Source: Enhydrobacter sp.
GTDB taxonomy: Bacteria > Pseudomonadota > Alphaproteobacteria > Reyranellales > Reyranellaceae
DNA length: 64,000 bases
Reading direction: 5' to 3'
NCBI RefSeq assembly: GCF_030246845.1
Contig: NZ_CP126889.1
Location: 2,712,995 to 2,776,994, forward strand
Shown in pieces: positions 1 to 8,111 of the stretch. The notes beneath the pieces were generated by a model that saw only the letters and a program-made list of their open reading frames with translations, had not been told where the DNA came from and searched no databases. The position numbers were made by a program, and so were the translations under genes. The first letter of the stretch is position 1, and the number at the start of each line of letters is the position of its first letter.

Positions 1-176
1 GCTTCATCGGAGCGCCGGAACTGCTGAGCGCGCTCACCGACATCACGTCGTTCTCGAGCGGCCGGGCCACGACCTACACGTTGCTGCTGATCTTCTACAC
101 GCTGGTCGTGATGCTCGTCGTGTCGGTCTGCCGGCGCCTGCAGGTGCTTCTCGAAAGCGGCCGGGCAGCGACATGA
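1..176 (+). CDS. Amino-acid-type ABC transporter permease, C-terminal end (partial)
   Basis: The window opens inside this gene; the readable frame starts at base 3 and ends with TGA at 174-176. The last 57 residues include one hydrophobic segment (roughly residues 31-46 of the visible part) followed by a basic cytoplasmic tail, as at the end of polar amino acid ABC permeases of the HisM/GltK type. Its stop overlaps the start of the next permease gene (ATGA), a usual layout for paired permeases of one importer. The family call rests mostly on this pairing, because too little of the protein is visible to see the EAA loop. Confidence 0.6.
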   Translation, partial: FIGAPELLSALTDITSFSSGRATTYTLLLIFYTLVVMLVVSVCRRLQVLLESGRAAT

Positions 177-796
177 TCGCGCTGGTCGAGCGGCTGTGGT
201 CGGGCTTCATGCCGTCGCTGCTGGCCGGCATGGCGGTGAACTTCGAGATCGCAGGCATCGCGATCGCGCTGGGCCTTGCCCTCGGGTTCCTGATGGCGGT
301 TGCGCGCCTGCGCGGCGGCATGACGGGCACGGCCGCCGCCTCCGCCATCACCCTGATGCGTGCGGCGCCCACCTTCGTCGTCATGTTCTTCCTGCTGAAC
401 GCCCTTCCCAGGGACGCCTCGATGTCGGGCGTGATGACGGTGGCGCTTTCGCTGGTGCCCTATTCGGCGGCCTTCGTCGCCGATGCCGGCCTCGACGCGC
501 TGCGTCATCTGCGCGGCGGCTCGGCGCTGGCGGCCTTGCAGTTCCTGCCCAATGTGATGCGGGCCTTCTTCGTGCTGGTCATGTCCTCGAGTGCCGGCGC
601 GGCCATCGGTGTGGGCGAGGGCATCACGGCGATCCTGCATGAGGCCGAACAGCTTCCGGCGCTCGGCGATCGCCTCATCCTGTTCGCGATCGGCGTGGTG
701 GCGTTCGGCGTGCCGCTGCAGCTGGGCTTCCTGCTGCTGCGCCTGCTGCAACGGCGGCTCGGTGCGTTCCTTACCCTCGGCCGCGCCCACAGCTAG
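173..796 (+). CDS. Amino-acid-type ABC transporter permease
   Basis: A 207-residue inner-membrane protein with about five hydrophobic segments, near the 210-230 residues usual for polar amino acid ABC permeases. The N-terminus (GMAVNFEIAGIAIALGLALG) matches the helix that opens this family. The stretch DAGLDALRHLRGGSALAALQ near residues 105-125 corresponds to the cytoplasmic EAA loop that docks on the ATPase. The start is an ATG overlapping the stop of the preceding permease by four bases, so the two are probably translationally coupled and form the heteromeric channel of one importer. The ATPase and binding protein must lie to the left of the window. Substrate cannot be told from the sequence. 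Confidence 0.75.
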   Translation: MIALVERLWSGFMPSLLAGMAVNFEIAGIAIALGLALGFLMAVARLRGGMTGTAAASAITLMRAAPTFVVMFFLLNALPRDASMSGVMTVALSLVPYSAAFVADAGLDALRHLRGGSALAALQFLPNVMRAFFVLVMSSSAGAAIGVGEGITAILHEAEQLPALGDRLILFAIGVVAFGVPLQLGFLLLRLLQRRLGAFLTLGRAHS

Positions 797-805
797 GATG
801 GCGCC

Positions 806-1669
806 ATGGAATACCGCTCCGTTTTCCGTCCCGGCCTGTTTGCCGGACAGACGATCGTCGTGACCGGCGGCGGTTCGGGTCTCGGCCGCTGCACCGCCCA
901 CGAGCTCAAGTCACTGGGCGCGCGCCTCGCCCTGGTCGGCCGGACGGCGGACAAGCTCGAGCGCGTGAAGGAGGAGCTCGGGGATCCCGACACCTTCACG
1001 TTCGCCGCCGACCTGCGCGAGGAGGACAAGGTGAAGGCGGCGATCGAGGGGGTGATGGCCTGGAGCGGCCGCATCGACGGCCTGGTGAACAATGCCGGCG
1101 GCCAGTTTCCGGCGCCGCTCAAGGACATCTCGTTGAACGGCTGGAACGCGGTCGTCGCCAACAACATGACCGCGACCTTCCTCGTCTCCAAGGAAGTCTA
1201 TCTGCGCTCGATGGAGCGGAACGGCGGCGCGATCGTGAATGTCGGCGCCGACTGGGAGCTCGGCAATCCCGGCATGGGGCACAACGGTGCGGCCCGCGCC
1301 GGGCAGACCAACTTCACCTATACCGCCTCGGTCGAATGGGCGCATTCGGGCGTGCGGGTGAATTCGGTGATCCCGGGCTTCATTGCCTCGTCGGGATTCG
1401 ACCGGTATCCCGAACGCGCCCATGACGTGCTGCGCAACGTCAAGGACCGCATTCCGCTGAAACGGCACGGCACGGAATCGGAGATCGCGGGCGCCATCGT
1501 TTTTCTCCTGAGCGAGGCGGCTTCCTACATCACCGGCGCCACGCTGCGGATCGATGGCGGCCTGCACAACAACGGCAGGTCCAACTTCTACGAAGTGCCG
1601 GATCACGACAGGTCGAAACCGTACAACGGCTTCCCGCTCTACCGCCGGCCCGACGTCCTGAGGCGCTGA
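806..1669 (+). CDS. SDR family oxidoreductase, PECR-like, degenerate catalytic Tyr/Lys
   Basis: A 287-residue Rossmann-fold protein. The cofactor-binding glycine motif (TGGGSGLG) is near residue 18 and the NNAG motif near residue 95. The segment HNGAARAG ... EWAHSGVRVNSVIPGF resembles peroxisomal trans-2-enoyl-CoA reductase and 2,4-dienoyl-CoA reductase relatives, and the C-terminus has the usual ITGATLRIDGG. The position that should carry the YxxxK pair reads T-N-F-T-Y after ARAGQ, so Tyr is replaced by Thr and Lys by Tyr. It may be an enoyl-CoA-type reductase with altered chemistry or a non-catalytic homologue. It starts ten bases after the permease and could share its transcript. The Rossmann/SDR call is firm; the substrate is not. 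Confidence 0.8.
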   Translation: MEYRSVFRPGLFAGQTIVVTGGGSGLGRCTAHELKSLGARLALVGRTADKLERVKEELGDPDTFTFAADLREEDKVKAAIEGVMAWSGRIDGLVNNAGGQFPAPLKDISLNGWNAVVANNMTATFLVSKEVYLRSMERNGGAIVNVGADWELGNPGMGHNGAARAGQTNFTYTASVEWAHSGVRVNSVIPGFIASSGFDRYPERAHDVLRNVKDRIPLKRHGTESEIAGAIVFLLSEAASYITGATLRIDGGLHNNGRSNFYEVPDHDRSKPYNGFPLYRRPDVLRR

Positions 1670-1732
1670 GCTCATCGCACTGTGATCCGTCGCGACCGAT
1701 CCATCGGCTGGATGGTGACGTATAGATAGGCC

Positions 1733-3535
1733 ATGCGGACCACCTGGACCTGGCACTTCGACCTGCCGCCGGAGCAGCTCTGGCCGGTGCTGGCGGACAC
1801 CAGCCGCCTCAACGAGGCGATGGGGCTGCCGGCATACGCTCTCGAGGAGACAGCGCAAGCCAACGGCACCGTCCAGCGGCGCGGCCGGACCAGGTTGGCG
1901 GGCTATGCCTTCGAGTGGGAGGAGAGGCCCTTCGAATGGATCCAGGGCCAGCACTTCCGGCAGGACCGCCTCTTCGACAGGGGTCCCTTCGGTCGCGTCG
2001 GCTCGGCATTCCAGGTCGAGCACGACGGGCAGGGCGCGCGAGTGACCTGCACCATCGATCTGGAGCCGCGCCTGCTCGTCGGGCGGCTGATCGGCGCCGC
2101 TCTTGCCCGTCACGCGGCCACAGGTCTCCATAAGCGCATTGGGCAGGCGGTCGACTTCGTGAAGGGTGAGCGGCTGTCGAGATTCGACCTGCCGTCGCCG
2201 CGATTGCCCGCCGGTGCGCGTGATCGAGCGGCGGGACTGGCCGACGCGATTGACCGAAGCGTCTACGGCAACGGCCTCGGCCGCCGGCTCTGCGACTATG
2301 TGCTGGAAGGCATGGCCGGCGACCTCGTTCGCCTCCGACCCAAGCTGCTGGCGCGCGAATTCGGCATCGGCCAACGGCCGACCGTCGAAGCCTGCCTCGC
2401 CGCCGCGCGCGCCGGGCTGCTCACCATGAGATGGGAAATCCTTTGTCCCAATTGCCGCGGCGGCAAGGCCGGCACATCGTCGCTCAGCGACCTGCCGCGC
2501 GGAGCGCATTGCCCTTCGTGCAACATCGACTACGAACGCGACTTCGAGCGCAATGTCGAGCTTGCCTTCTCGCCAGCACCTGCAATCCGCCCGCTGCCGC
2601 AAGGCGGCTACTGTCTCAGCGGTCCCATGGGAACGCCGCATGTGCCGGTGCAGCTCCTGCTGTCGCCGGGCGAACGGCGCACCATCTCGGTCGAGTTGCC
2701 GTCCGGCCCCTATCGCCTGCGCACCTTGCATCCCGGAGCCTATGTCGACGTCGATCATGAAGGTGAAGCCTTCCCTGGCCTGCGCGTCACGCCGCTCGGT
2801 GTCGAAGCCATGGAAAGCGGAAAGCCGAACGAAATCACCTTTCTGAACGACACGACTTTCGAGCTGGCTGCCCTGATCGAGGACCGTCGCTGGACGCGGG
2901 ATGCCCTGACCGCGCCGGAAGTCATCTCCCTGCAGGCTTTTCGCGATCTCTTTGCCGAAGCGACGTTGCGGCCGGGCGACGAAGCCGCGGTGGGGCAGGT
3001 CGCTCTACTCTTTTCCGACTTGCGGGGATCGACGGCCCTTTACGAACGCGTGGGCGATGCCGCCGCCTTCAACATCGTGCGCGATCATTTCGCCTTCCTG
3101 GCCGCCATCGTGCGCGATCACGACGGCGCGGTGGTGAAGACGATCGGCGACGCGGTCATGGCATCATTCGGCGATCCGGTCGATGCGGTGCAGGCCGCGC
3201 TCGCCATGCAGGCGCGCATCGCCGACTTCAATCGCGACCACGGCGGCAGGAGCGATCGCTGTCTCGTGCTCAAGCTCGGCATCCATGCCGGCCCGAGCGT
3301 CATGGTGAGCCTCAACGATCGGCTCGACTATTTCGGCTCGACGGTGAACATGGCGGCGCGCCTGCAGGGACAGAGCCAAGGCGGCGACATCGTGCTGAGC
3401 GAGGCTGTCGCCCGGGATCCCGCCGTGAAGCCGTTGCTTGCTTCCGTGCCGGCACGCCTGGAAAAGGTGACGCTGAAAGGGTTCGACGGGCCGGTCGACT
3501 TCGTGAGGATACTCCCGGCTCAAGTGCCGAAGTGA
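1733..3535 (+). CDS. Class III adenylate/guanylate cyclase with N-terminal START-like and DUF5939-type regions
   Basis: A 600-residue soluble protein. Residues 1-150 look like an SRPBCC/START-type fold (opening TWTWHFDLPPEQLWPVLAD). Around 240-265 there is a four-cysteine zinc ribbon (CPNC ... CPSC), inside a region resembling DUF5939. Residues about 425-600 form a class III cyclase domain: metal-binding Asp in FSDLRGST, Lys in VVKTIGDAVMASF, second metal Asp in the same motif, and the transition-state Asn/Arg in FGSTVNMAARL. Lys at the purine-contact position and Asp before YFG favour ATP, so cAMP is the likely product. No membrane segment is visible. The N-terminal regions probably sense a ligand (inference). 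The 3' end overlaps the convergent esterase by 16 bases. Confidence 0.85.
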   Translation: MRTTWTWHFDLPPEQLWPVLADTSRLNEAMGLPAYALEETAQANGTVQRRGRTRLAGYAFEWEERPFEWIQGQHFRQDRLFDRGPFGRVGSAFQVEHDGQGARVTCTIDLEPRLLVGRLIGAALARHAATGLHKRIGQAVDFVKGERLSRFDLPSPRLPAGARDRAAGLADAIDRSVYGNGLGRRLCDYVLEGMAGDLVRLRPKLLAREFGIGQRPTVEACLAAARAGLLTMRWEILCPNCRGGKAGTSSLSDLPRGAHCPSCNIDYERDFERNVELAFSPAPAIRPLPQGGYCLSGPMGTPHVPVQLLLSPGERRTISVELPSGPYRLRTLHPGAYVDVDHEGEAFPGLRVTPLGVEAMESGKPNEITFLNDTTFELAALIEDRRWTRDALTAPEVISLQAFRDLFAEATLRPGDEAAVGQVALLFSDLRGSTALYERVGDAAAFNIVRDHFAFLAAIVRDHDGAVVKTIGDAVMASFGDPVDAVQAALAMQARIADFNRDHGGRSDRCLVLKLGIHAGPSVMVSLNDRLDYFGSTVNMAARLQGQSQGGDIVLSEAVARDPAVKPLLASVPARLEKVTLKGFDGPVDFVRILPAQVPK

Positions 3536-4467
3536 GCCGCCAGCACGCCCGCCGCCTCGTCGTTGGCTTTGAGGCCCTGCTGCAGGAACCGCGTCAGCGA
3601 GAAGAAGCCGTGGATCGTCCCGGGATAGTTGACGTAGGTGGTCTTGACGCCCGCGTCGATCAGGCGGTTGGCGTAGGCGCGGCCTTCGTCGCGCAGCGGG
3701 TCATAGCCGGCGGTCAGCACGAAGGCCGGCGGCAGGTTCGAGAAGTCGCGCGCCAGCAGCGGCGAGAGGCGCAGGTCGGCGGGATCGGTGCCGGCCGGGA
3801 CATAAGCCTTCCAGAACCAGTCGATGAGGTCCTTCGTGAGGAAATATCCTTCGGCGAACTCGCGCCGCGAGCGGCTCTGCTTGCTGGAGTCCGTGGCGGG
3901 ATAGATCAGCATCTGGAAGGCCGGCATGACCTCGCCCGCATCGCGGCAGGTCTGGCAGACCACGGCGGCGATCGCGCCGCCTGCGGAATCGCCGCCGACG
4001 GCGATGCGTGCGACGTCTGCTCCAAAGGAGGCGGCCTGGTCGCGCATGTGGCGGAAGGCCGCGATGCCATCGTCGATCGGCACCGGGAAGGGATGCTCGG
4101 GCGACAGCCGATAGTCAATGGCGATCACCTGGCAGCGGCTCCTGTTGGCAAGGCGCCGGCAGGTCGAATCATGGGTGTCGAGATTGCCGATCACGAAGCC
4201 GCCGCCGTGATAGTAGATCAGCGTGGGCAGCAGGCCGGCGCGGGCATCCAGCGGCCGATAGCGACGAAAACGGATCTCGCCGGCCGGCCCGGCAAAGGCG
4301 CCGTCGGCAACCTCGCCGACCGCAGGCGGCGGCGCTTCGCTGTCCTCGGACAGTTTGTCGACTGCCAGCCGACCTTCCTTGTAAGGCAGCGTATGCAGCG
4401 CGGGGCGCCCCTCCTGTACGGCCTTGTCCATCAGGTCGAGCAGGGTGCGGGCCTCGGTATCGAGCAT
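3520..4467 (-). CDS. Alpha/beta hydrolase, hormone-sensitive-lipase (HSL) family esterase
   Basis: A 315-residue alpha/beta hydrolase. The HGGG oxyanion motif is in YYHGGGFVIGN, the nucleophilic serine in GGDSAGG, and the distal Asp/His in the DPLRDEG and GTIHGFF regions, which together are the HSL-family catalytic set. I chose ATG at 4467 because a GGAG lies eight bases upstream; a GTG nine bases earlier sits directly on that GGAG. It is the last gene of a minus-strand run behind the PLP enzyme, with a 16-base gap. It likely hydrolyses small carboxylic esters in the cytoplasm, but the natural substrate is unknown. Confidence 0.88.
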   Translation of the reverse strand: MLDTEARTLLDLMDKAVQEGRPALHTLPYKEGRLAVDKLSEDSEAPPPAVGEVADGAFAGPAGEIRFRRYRPLDARAGLLPTLIYYHGGGFVIGNLDTHDSTCRRLANRSRCQVIAIDYRLSPEHPFPVPIDDGIAAFRHMRDQAASFGADVARIAVGGDSAGGAIAAVVCQTCRDAGEVMPAFQMLIYPATDSSKQSRSRREFAEGYFLTKDLIDWFWKAYVPAGTDPADLRLSPLLARDFSNLPPAFVLTAGYDPLRDEGRAYANRLIDAGVKTTYVNYPGTIHGFFSLTRFLQQGLKANDEAAGVLAAHFGT

Positions 4468-4483
4468 CTCGTTCACTCCAGGG

Positions 4484-5503
4484 TCAGTCGAACAAATGGC
4501 GATAGGCGAAAAGCGCGGGCGCGCCGCCTGTATGAATGAAGACGACGTCCTGGCCGCTCGTCCATCGGCCCGACCGGACCAGCGCGATCAGCCCGGCCAG
4601 TCCTTTGCCGGAATAGACGGGATCGAGCACCAGCCCCTCGAGGGCGGCGCCGAGCCTGATCGCCTCGATCGTCGCCTGATGCGGCACGCCATAGGCCGGT
4701 CCGGCATGACCGGCGACCACTTCCACGTCTGCCGGATCGAAAGGCTGGCCAAGCTGCGCGGCCGCCGCCTCGGCATAGGCGAGGACGTCGGCGCGGACGC
4801 GCCCGGGCTCCGCGTCGATGTCGATGCCCACGATTCGGGTGTGCGGCAGGCAACGGCGCGCGGCCACGAGGCCCGCCTGCGTGCCGCCGCTGCCCGAGCA
4901 ATGCACGACCGCGGCGGGAAGAAATCCCAGCGCCTCCGATTGATGGGCGATCTCCAGCAAGGTCGAGGCATAGGCGACAGCGCCGAGCGGGTTCGACACG
5001 CCATAGGGGACGATGTAGGGCCTGTGCCCGCGGGCGCGCAGCCCGTCGGCGAGCGCGGTGATGGCGCCGTTGCGATCGCCATTCCAGGGAACGTCGTGCA
5101 GAACGGCGCCGAACAGGCGGTTGAGCAGGGCATTGCCCGTTGCCTCGTACTCCACCGTCGACGGCGCGAGCCGGCCATGATAGACGGCAAGATGGCAGGC
5201 AAGGCCAAGCTTTGCCGCGGCCGCCGCGACCTGGCGCTGGCTGTTCGACTGCACGACGCCGCCGGAGACCAGGGTATCGGCCCCCTGGTCGATCGCCTCG
5301 CGCAACACATAGTCGAGCTTGCGCAGCTTGTTGCCGCCAAGACCAAGGCCGGTGCAATCGTCCCGCTTCACCCAAAGACGGGGGCCGCCAAGATGGGCCG
5401 ACAGGCGCTGCAGCGGCTCGAGCGGCGTCGGCAAATGCGCAAGCCCGAGGCGCCTGAAACCGGAAAGAGCATCCTCGACGATCATGCGATGGGATCGAGC
5501 CAT
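4484..5503 (-). CDS. PLP-dependent D-cysteine desulfhydrase / ACC deaminase family protein
   Basis: A 339-residue fold-type II PLP enzyme. The motif RDDCTGLGLGGNKLRKL near residues 48-64 carries the PLP lysine and is typical of D-cysteine desulfhydrase and 1-aminocyclopropane-1-carboxylate deaminase relatives. SGGVVQSNSQRQ is the substrate/phosphate loop (usually QSNHxRQ; here Ser replaces His), and HCSGSGGTQAGL binds the PLP phosphate. The product would be pyruvate or 2-oxobutyrate plus ammonia, with H2S if the substrate is D-cysteine. It lies between a Bug binding protein and an esterase in one minus-strand run. Family is firm; substrate is open. Confidence 0.85.
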   Translation of the reverse strand: MARSHRMIVEDALSGFRRLGLAHLPTPLEPLQRLSAHLGGPRLWVKRDDCTGLGLGGNKLRKLDYVLREAIDQGADTLVSGGVVQSNSQRQVAAAAAKLGLACHLAVYHGRLAPSTVEYEATGNALLNRLFGAVLHDVPWNGDRNGAITALADGLRARGHRPYIVPYGVSNPLGAVAYASTLLEIAHQSEALGFLPAAVVHCSGSGGTQAGLVAARRCLPHTRIVGIDIDAEPGRVRADVLAYAEAAAAQLGQPFDPADVEVVAGHAGPAYGVPHQATIEAIRLGAALEGLVLDPVYSGKGLAGLIALVRSGRWTSGQDVVFIHTGGAPALFAYRHLFD

Positions 5504-5522
5504 CTGGGTCAGCGGGTGATGA

Positions 5523-6512
5523 TCAATCGAACTTGATGTTGGCGACCCTGATCAGCTGGCTCCATTTCTCGGTTTCGCGGCGCTGGAAACGCGCGAACTC
5601 TTCCGCCGTGCCGCCGGCGGCGATGCCGCCCACGGCGGCATAGGCCTCGATCAGGGCGCGCGACTTCAATGCTTCGGCCGCCGCGGCGTGCAGGCGGTCG
5701 CGATTGGCGCGGATCGACGCGCCGGGCGAGACCAGGCCGTACCAGTTGTCCGAGTTGACGCGGGGATAGCCGAGTTCGCGCATGGTCGGCACGTCCGGCA
5801 ACAGGGCGGCGCGACGGTCGGAGGTGACGGCGATCGCCTTCAGCGCGCCCGAGCGAACGTGCGGAAGGACCGCCGGCAGATCGAGGATCGCCATCTGGAC
5901 ATTGCCGGCGATGAGGTCCTGCGTGGCCGGAGCGGCGCCGCGATAGGGCACGTGCAAGGCCCTCGTGCCGGTCTCCCGCTCGAACAGTTCCATCGCGAGG
6001 TGGGTGATGCTGCCGATGCCGGCGCTGGCGTAGGAGAGCTTACCCGGCGCCGCCTTCAGGCGCGCGATCAGCGCCTCGAGGTCGGCGATGCCGAGCTTGG
6101 CGGTGACGACCAGGATTTCCTGCACGCGCGCGATCAGGATGATTGGCGCGAGGTCGTGGATCGGGTCGTAGGGGACGATCGGGTCATAGGGCGTATCCGC
6201 CAGCACGCTCGGCATGATGGCGCCCGTCGAGGCGCTGATGATGCCCATGACATGGGCATCGAGGCCGGCCTTGGCGACGAGATTGAGGGCCGCGACCACG
6301 GATATGTTGTCCTTGTTCTCGGCCACCACCGGCTTGCCGAGCCGCTCCGCCATGCCCTTGGCCAGGTATCGGCCGAAGATGTCGGCTGGCCCTCCCGGCG
6401 GAAAGGGGATGATCATGGTGAGCGGCTTGTCGGGAAATGCCGGGGGCTGCGCCCGAGCGCCGGCGGCCGGCAGCAGCGCCAGGCCCGCAAGCGCGTGGCG
6501 GCGGGTCATCAT
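5523..6512 (-). CDS. Bug family (TctC-like) periplasmic solute-binding protein, copy 1
   Basis: A 329-residue exported protein. The N-terminus MMTRRHALAGLALLPAAG reads as a signal peptide with twin arginine, followed by the Bug hallmark FPDKPLTMIIPFPPGGPADI. Later family motifs include YASAGIGSITHLAMELF, VPYRGAAPA and DVPTMRELGYP. Bug proteins bind small carboxylates or other organic acids, often for TctAB permeases, but many are orphans, and no TctA/TctB gene is visible here. The start at 6512 is supported by GGAGGA seven bases upstream. It is a clear paralogue of the next gene, with near-identical motifs at the same spacing, pointing to tandem duplication. Confidence 0.92.
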   Translation of the reverse strand: MMTRRHALAGLALLPAAGARAQPPAFPDKPLTMIIPFPPGGPADIFGRYLAKGMAERLGKPVVAENKDNISVVAALNLVAKAGLDAHVMGIISASTGAIMPSVLADTPYDPIVPYDPIHDLAPIILIARVQEILVVTAKLGIADLEALIARLKAAPGKLSYASAGIGSITHLAMELFERETGTRALHVPYRGAAPATQDLIAGNVQMAILDLPAVLPHVRSGALKAIAVTSDRRAALLPDVPTMRELGYPRVNSDNWYGLVSPGASIRANRDRLHAAAAEALKSRALIEAYAAVGGIAAGGTAEEFARFQRRETEKWSQLIRVANIKFD

Positions 6513-6545
6513 GAGAGGGTCCTCCACTTTCGGCACGCAGAATCT

Positions 6546-7517
6546 CTATTCTATCTTGATGTTCGCGAGCTTTATCACGCCTGCCCACTTCTCGATCTCC
6601 TGGTGCTGAAAGCGTGCGAATTCCTGTGACGAGCCGCCGGCCACGATGCCGCCGACCGCGGCATAGGCGTCGCTCAGCTTTTTCGATTTCAAGGCTTGCG
6701 CTGCTGCATCGTGCAGCCGCGCCCGATCGGCGCCGGGCGACGCACCTGGAGAGGCGAGACCGTACCAATTGTCCGAATTGACCTTCGGATAGCCGAGCGC
6801 GCGCATGGTCGGGACATCGGGGAGCAGCGGCGCAGGCACGTCGGAGGTAACGGCAATCGCCTTGAGCGCGCCGGACCGGACATGCGGCAGAAGCACGGGG
6901 ATGTCGAGGATCGCCATCTGCACCAGGCCTGCGAGCAGGTCGTTGGTGGCGGGCGCCGCGCCGCGGTAGGGTACGTGCACCGCATCGGTGCCGGTCTCGC
7001 GCTTGAACAGTTCCATCGCGAGATGGGTGATGCCGCCGGCGCCTGCGCTGCCATAGGAATACTTGCCCGGTTCGGCCTTCAGTCGCGCGATCAGCGTCCT
7101 GGCATCGGAGATGCCGAGCCTGGCGTCGACCACCAGCACCTCCTGGACGCGTGTGACGAGGATGATCGGCGCGAGGTCGTGCGCCGCATCGTAGGGCATG
7201 TTGGGCATCAGCGTGGGCATGATCGCCCCGGCCGATGCACTCATCAGGCCCATCACATGCGCGTCGGTCGCCGCCTTGGCCACGAAATCCATGCCTGTGA
7301 CGCCGGCCACGCCGCTCTTGTTCTCCACGACGACCGGCTTGCCGAGATCCGCCGCCATTCCCTCGGCGAGGAAGCGGCCGAAGATATCGGCCGGCCCGCC
7401 CGGCGGAAAAGGCACGATCAGGGTGAGGGGCTTGCTCGGGAAGGTCGGCTGCTGGGCCGATGCGTTGGCGACCGGCAAGGCAGCCAGGCCGCCAAGCGCG
7501 GCACGGCGTGTGATCAT
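6546..7517 (-). CDS. Bug family (TctC-like) periplasmic solute-binding protein, copy 2
   Basis: A 323-residue Bug protein. The signal peptide MITRRAALGGLAALPVANA is followed by FPSKPLTLIVPFPPGGPADI. Motifs shared with its neighbour include GSAGAGGITHLAMELFKRET, VPYRGAAPATNDLLAG and RSGALKAIAVTSD. A GGGAGAG Shine-Dalgarno precedes the ATG at 7517. It lies 66 bases downstream of the chromate-type transporter genes and 33 bases upstream of copy 1, all on one strand, so a common transcript is likely. The ligand pocket cannot be predicted from the text. Confidence 0.92.
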   Translation of the reverse strand: MITRRAALGGLAALPVANASAQQPTFPSKPLTLIVPFPPGGPADIFGRFLAEGMAADLGKPVVVENKSGVAGVTGMDFVAKAATDAHVMGLMSASAGAIMPTLMPNMPYDAAHDLAPIILVTRVQEVLVVDARLGISDARTLIARLKAEPGKYSYGSAGAGGITHLAMELFKRETGTDAVHVPYRGAAPATNDLLAGLVQMAILDIPVLLPHVRSGALKAIAVTSDVPAPLLPDVPTMRALGYPKVNSDNWYGLASPGASPGADRARLHDAAAQALKSKKLSDAYAAVGGIVAGGSSQEFARFQHQEIEKWAGVIKLANIKIE

Positions 7518-7583
7518 GGCTAGTCTCTCCCATTCCGCGAGGGGAGTCTGCGCAGCGACGACTTGATCGGCAAGCGACGTTCG

Positions 7584-8111
7584 TTATTGGCCGAAGCCGC
7601 TCCAGCCGATGGCGGCGCCCGCCGCCAGCAGCCACAGGGGATGCAACCGTGTCCTCGCGGCGACCAGAGCGACGCCGGCGCTGATCGCAACAAGGACCCA
7701 GGTGCGATCGGCGGCGCGCACGATCAGCACCGCGCTCGCCGCAACGAGACCGACCGAGATGGGAACCAGCCCGGCCTGCACGGTCCGCCGCCAGGAATTG
7801 TCCTTGAAGCGCCGCCACAGCCTCAAGGCGACCGCGGTGAGGATCGAGGACGGACCGAAGATCGCGACCGTCGACACCAGCATGCCGGCTAGGCCCGCGA
7901 CATGCCAGCCGATCAGCGGCACCACCATCATGTTCGGACCCGGCGCGGCCTGCGCGAGCGCAAACAGCGCCGCGAAATCGGCGTCCGTCAGCCAGCGATG
8001 GACCTCGGTCACCTGGCGGTGCATTTCGGGCAGGATCGTGTTGCCGCCGCCGAAGGCAATCAGCGAGAGCTGGGTGAAGATCAAGGCCAGGGCGGCGAGC
8101 GTTGCGTTCAT
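7584..8111 (-). CDS. Chromate transporter family protein, second half-subunit (ChrA-type)
   Basis: A 175-residue membrane protein of the CHR family, short (single-domain) form. It shows IAFGGGNTILPEMHRQ near the N-terminus and AQAAPGPNMM near residue 55, both CHR signatures, followed by several hydrophobic helices. Its ATG at 8111 overlaps the stop of the upstream half-subunit by four bases. Short CHR proteins are usually encoded as pairs that work together; some export chromate, while many have unknown anions. Whether this pair confers chromate resistance is inference. Confidence 0.85.
   Translation of the reverse strand: MNATLAALALIFTQLSLIAFGGGNTILPEMHRQVTEVHRWLTDADFAALFALAQAAPGPNMMVVPLIGWHVAGLAGMLVSTVAIFGPSSILTAVALRLWRRFKDNSWRRTVQAGLVPISVGLVAASAVLIVRAADRTWVLVAISAGVALVAARTRLHPLWLLAAGAAIGWSGFGQ

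Noticed and set aside
911..2758. A 615-codon minus-strand frame across the SDR and cyclase genes
   Set aside because: Both genes on the plus strand have clear domain motifs; the antisense frame has none.
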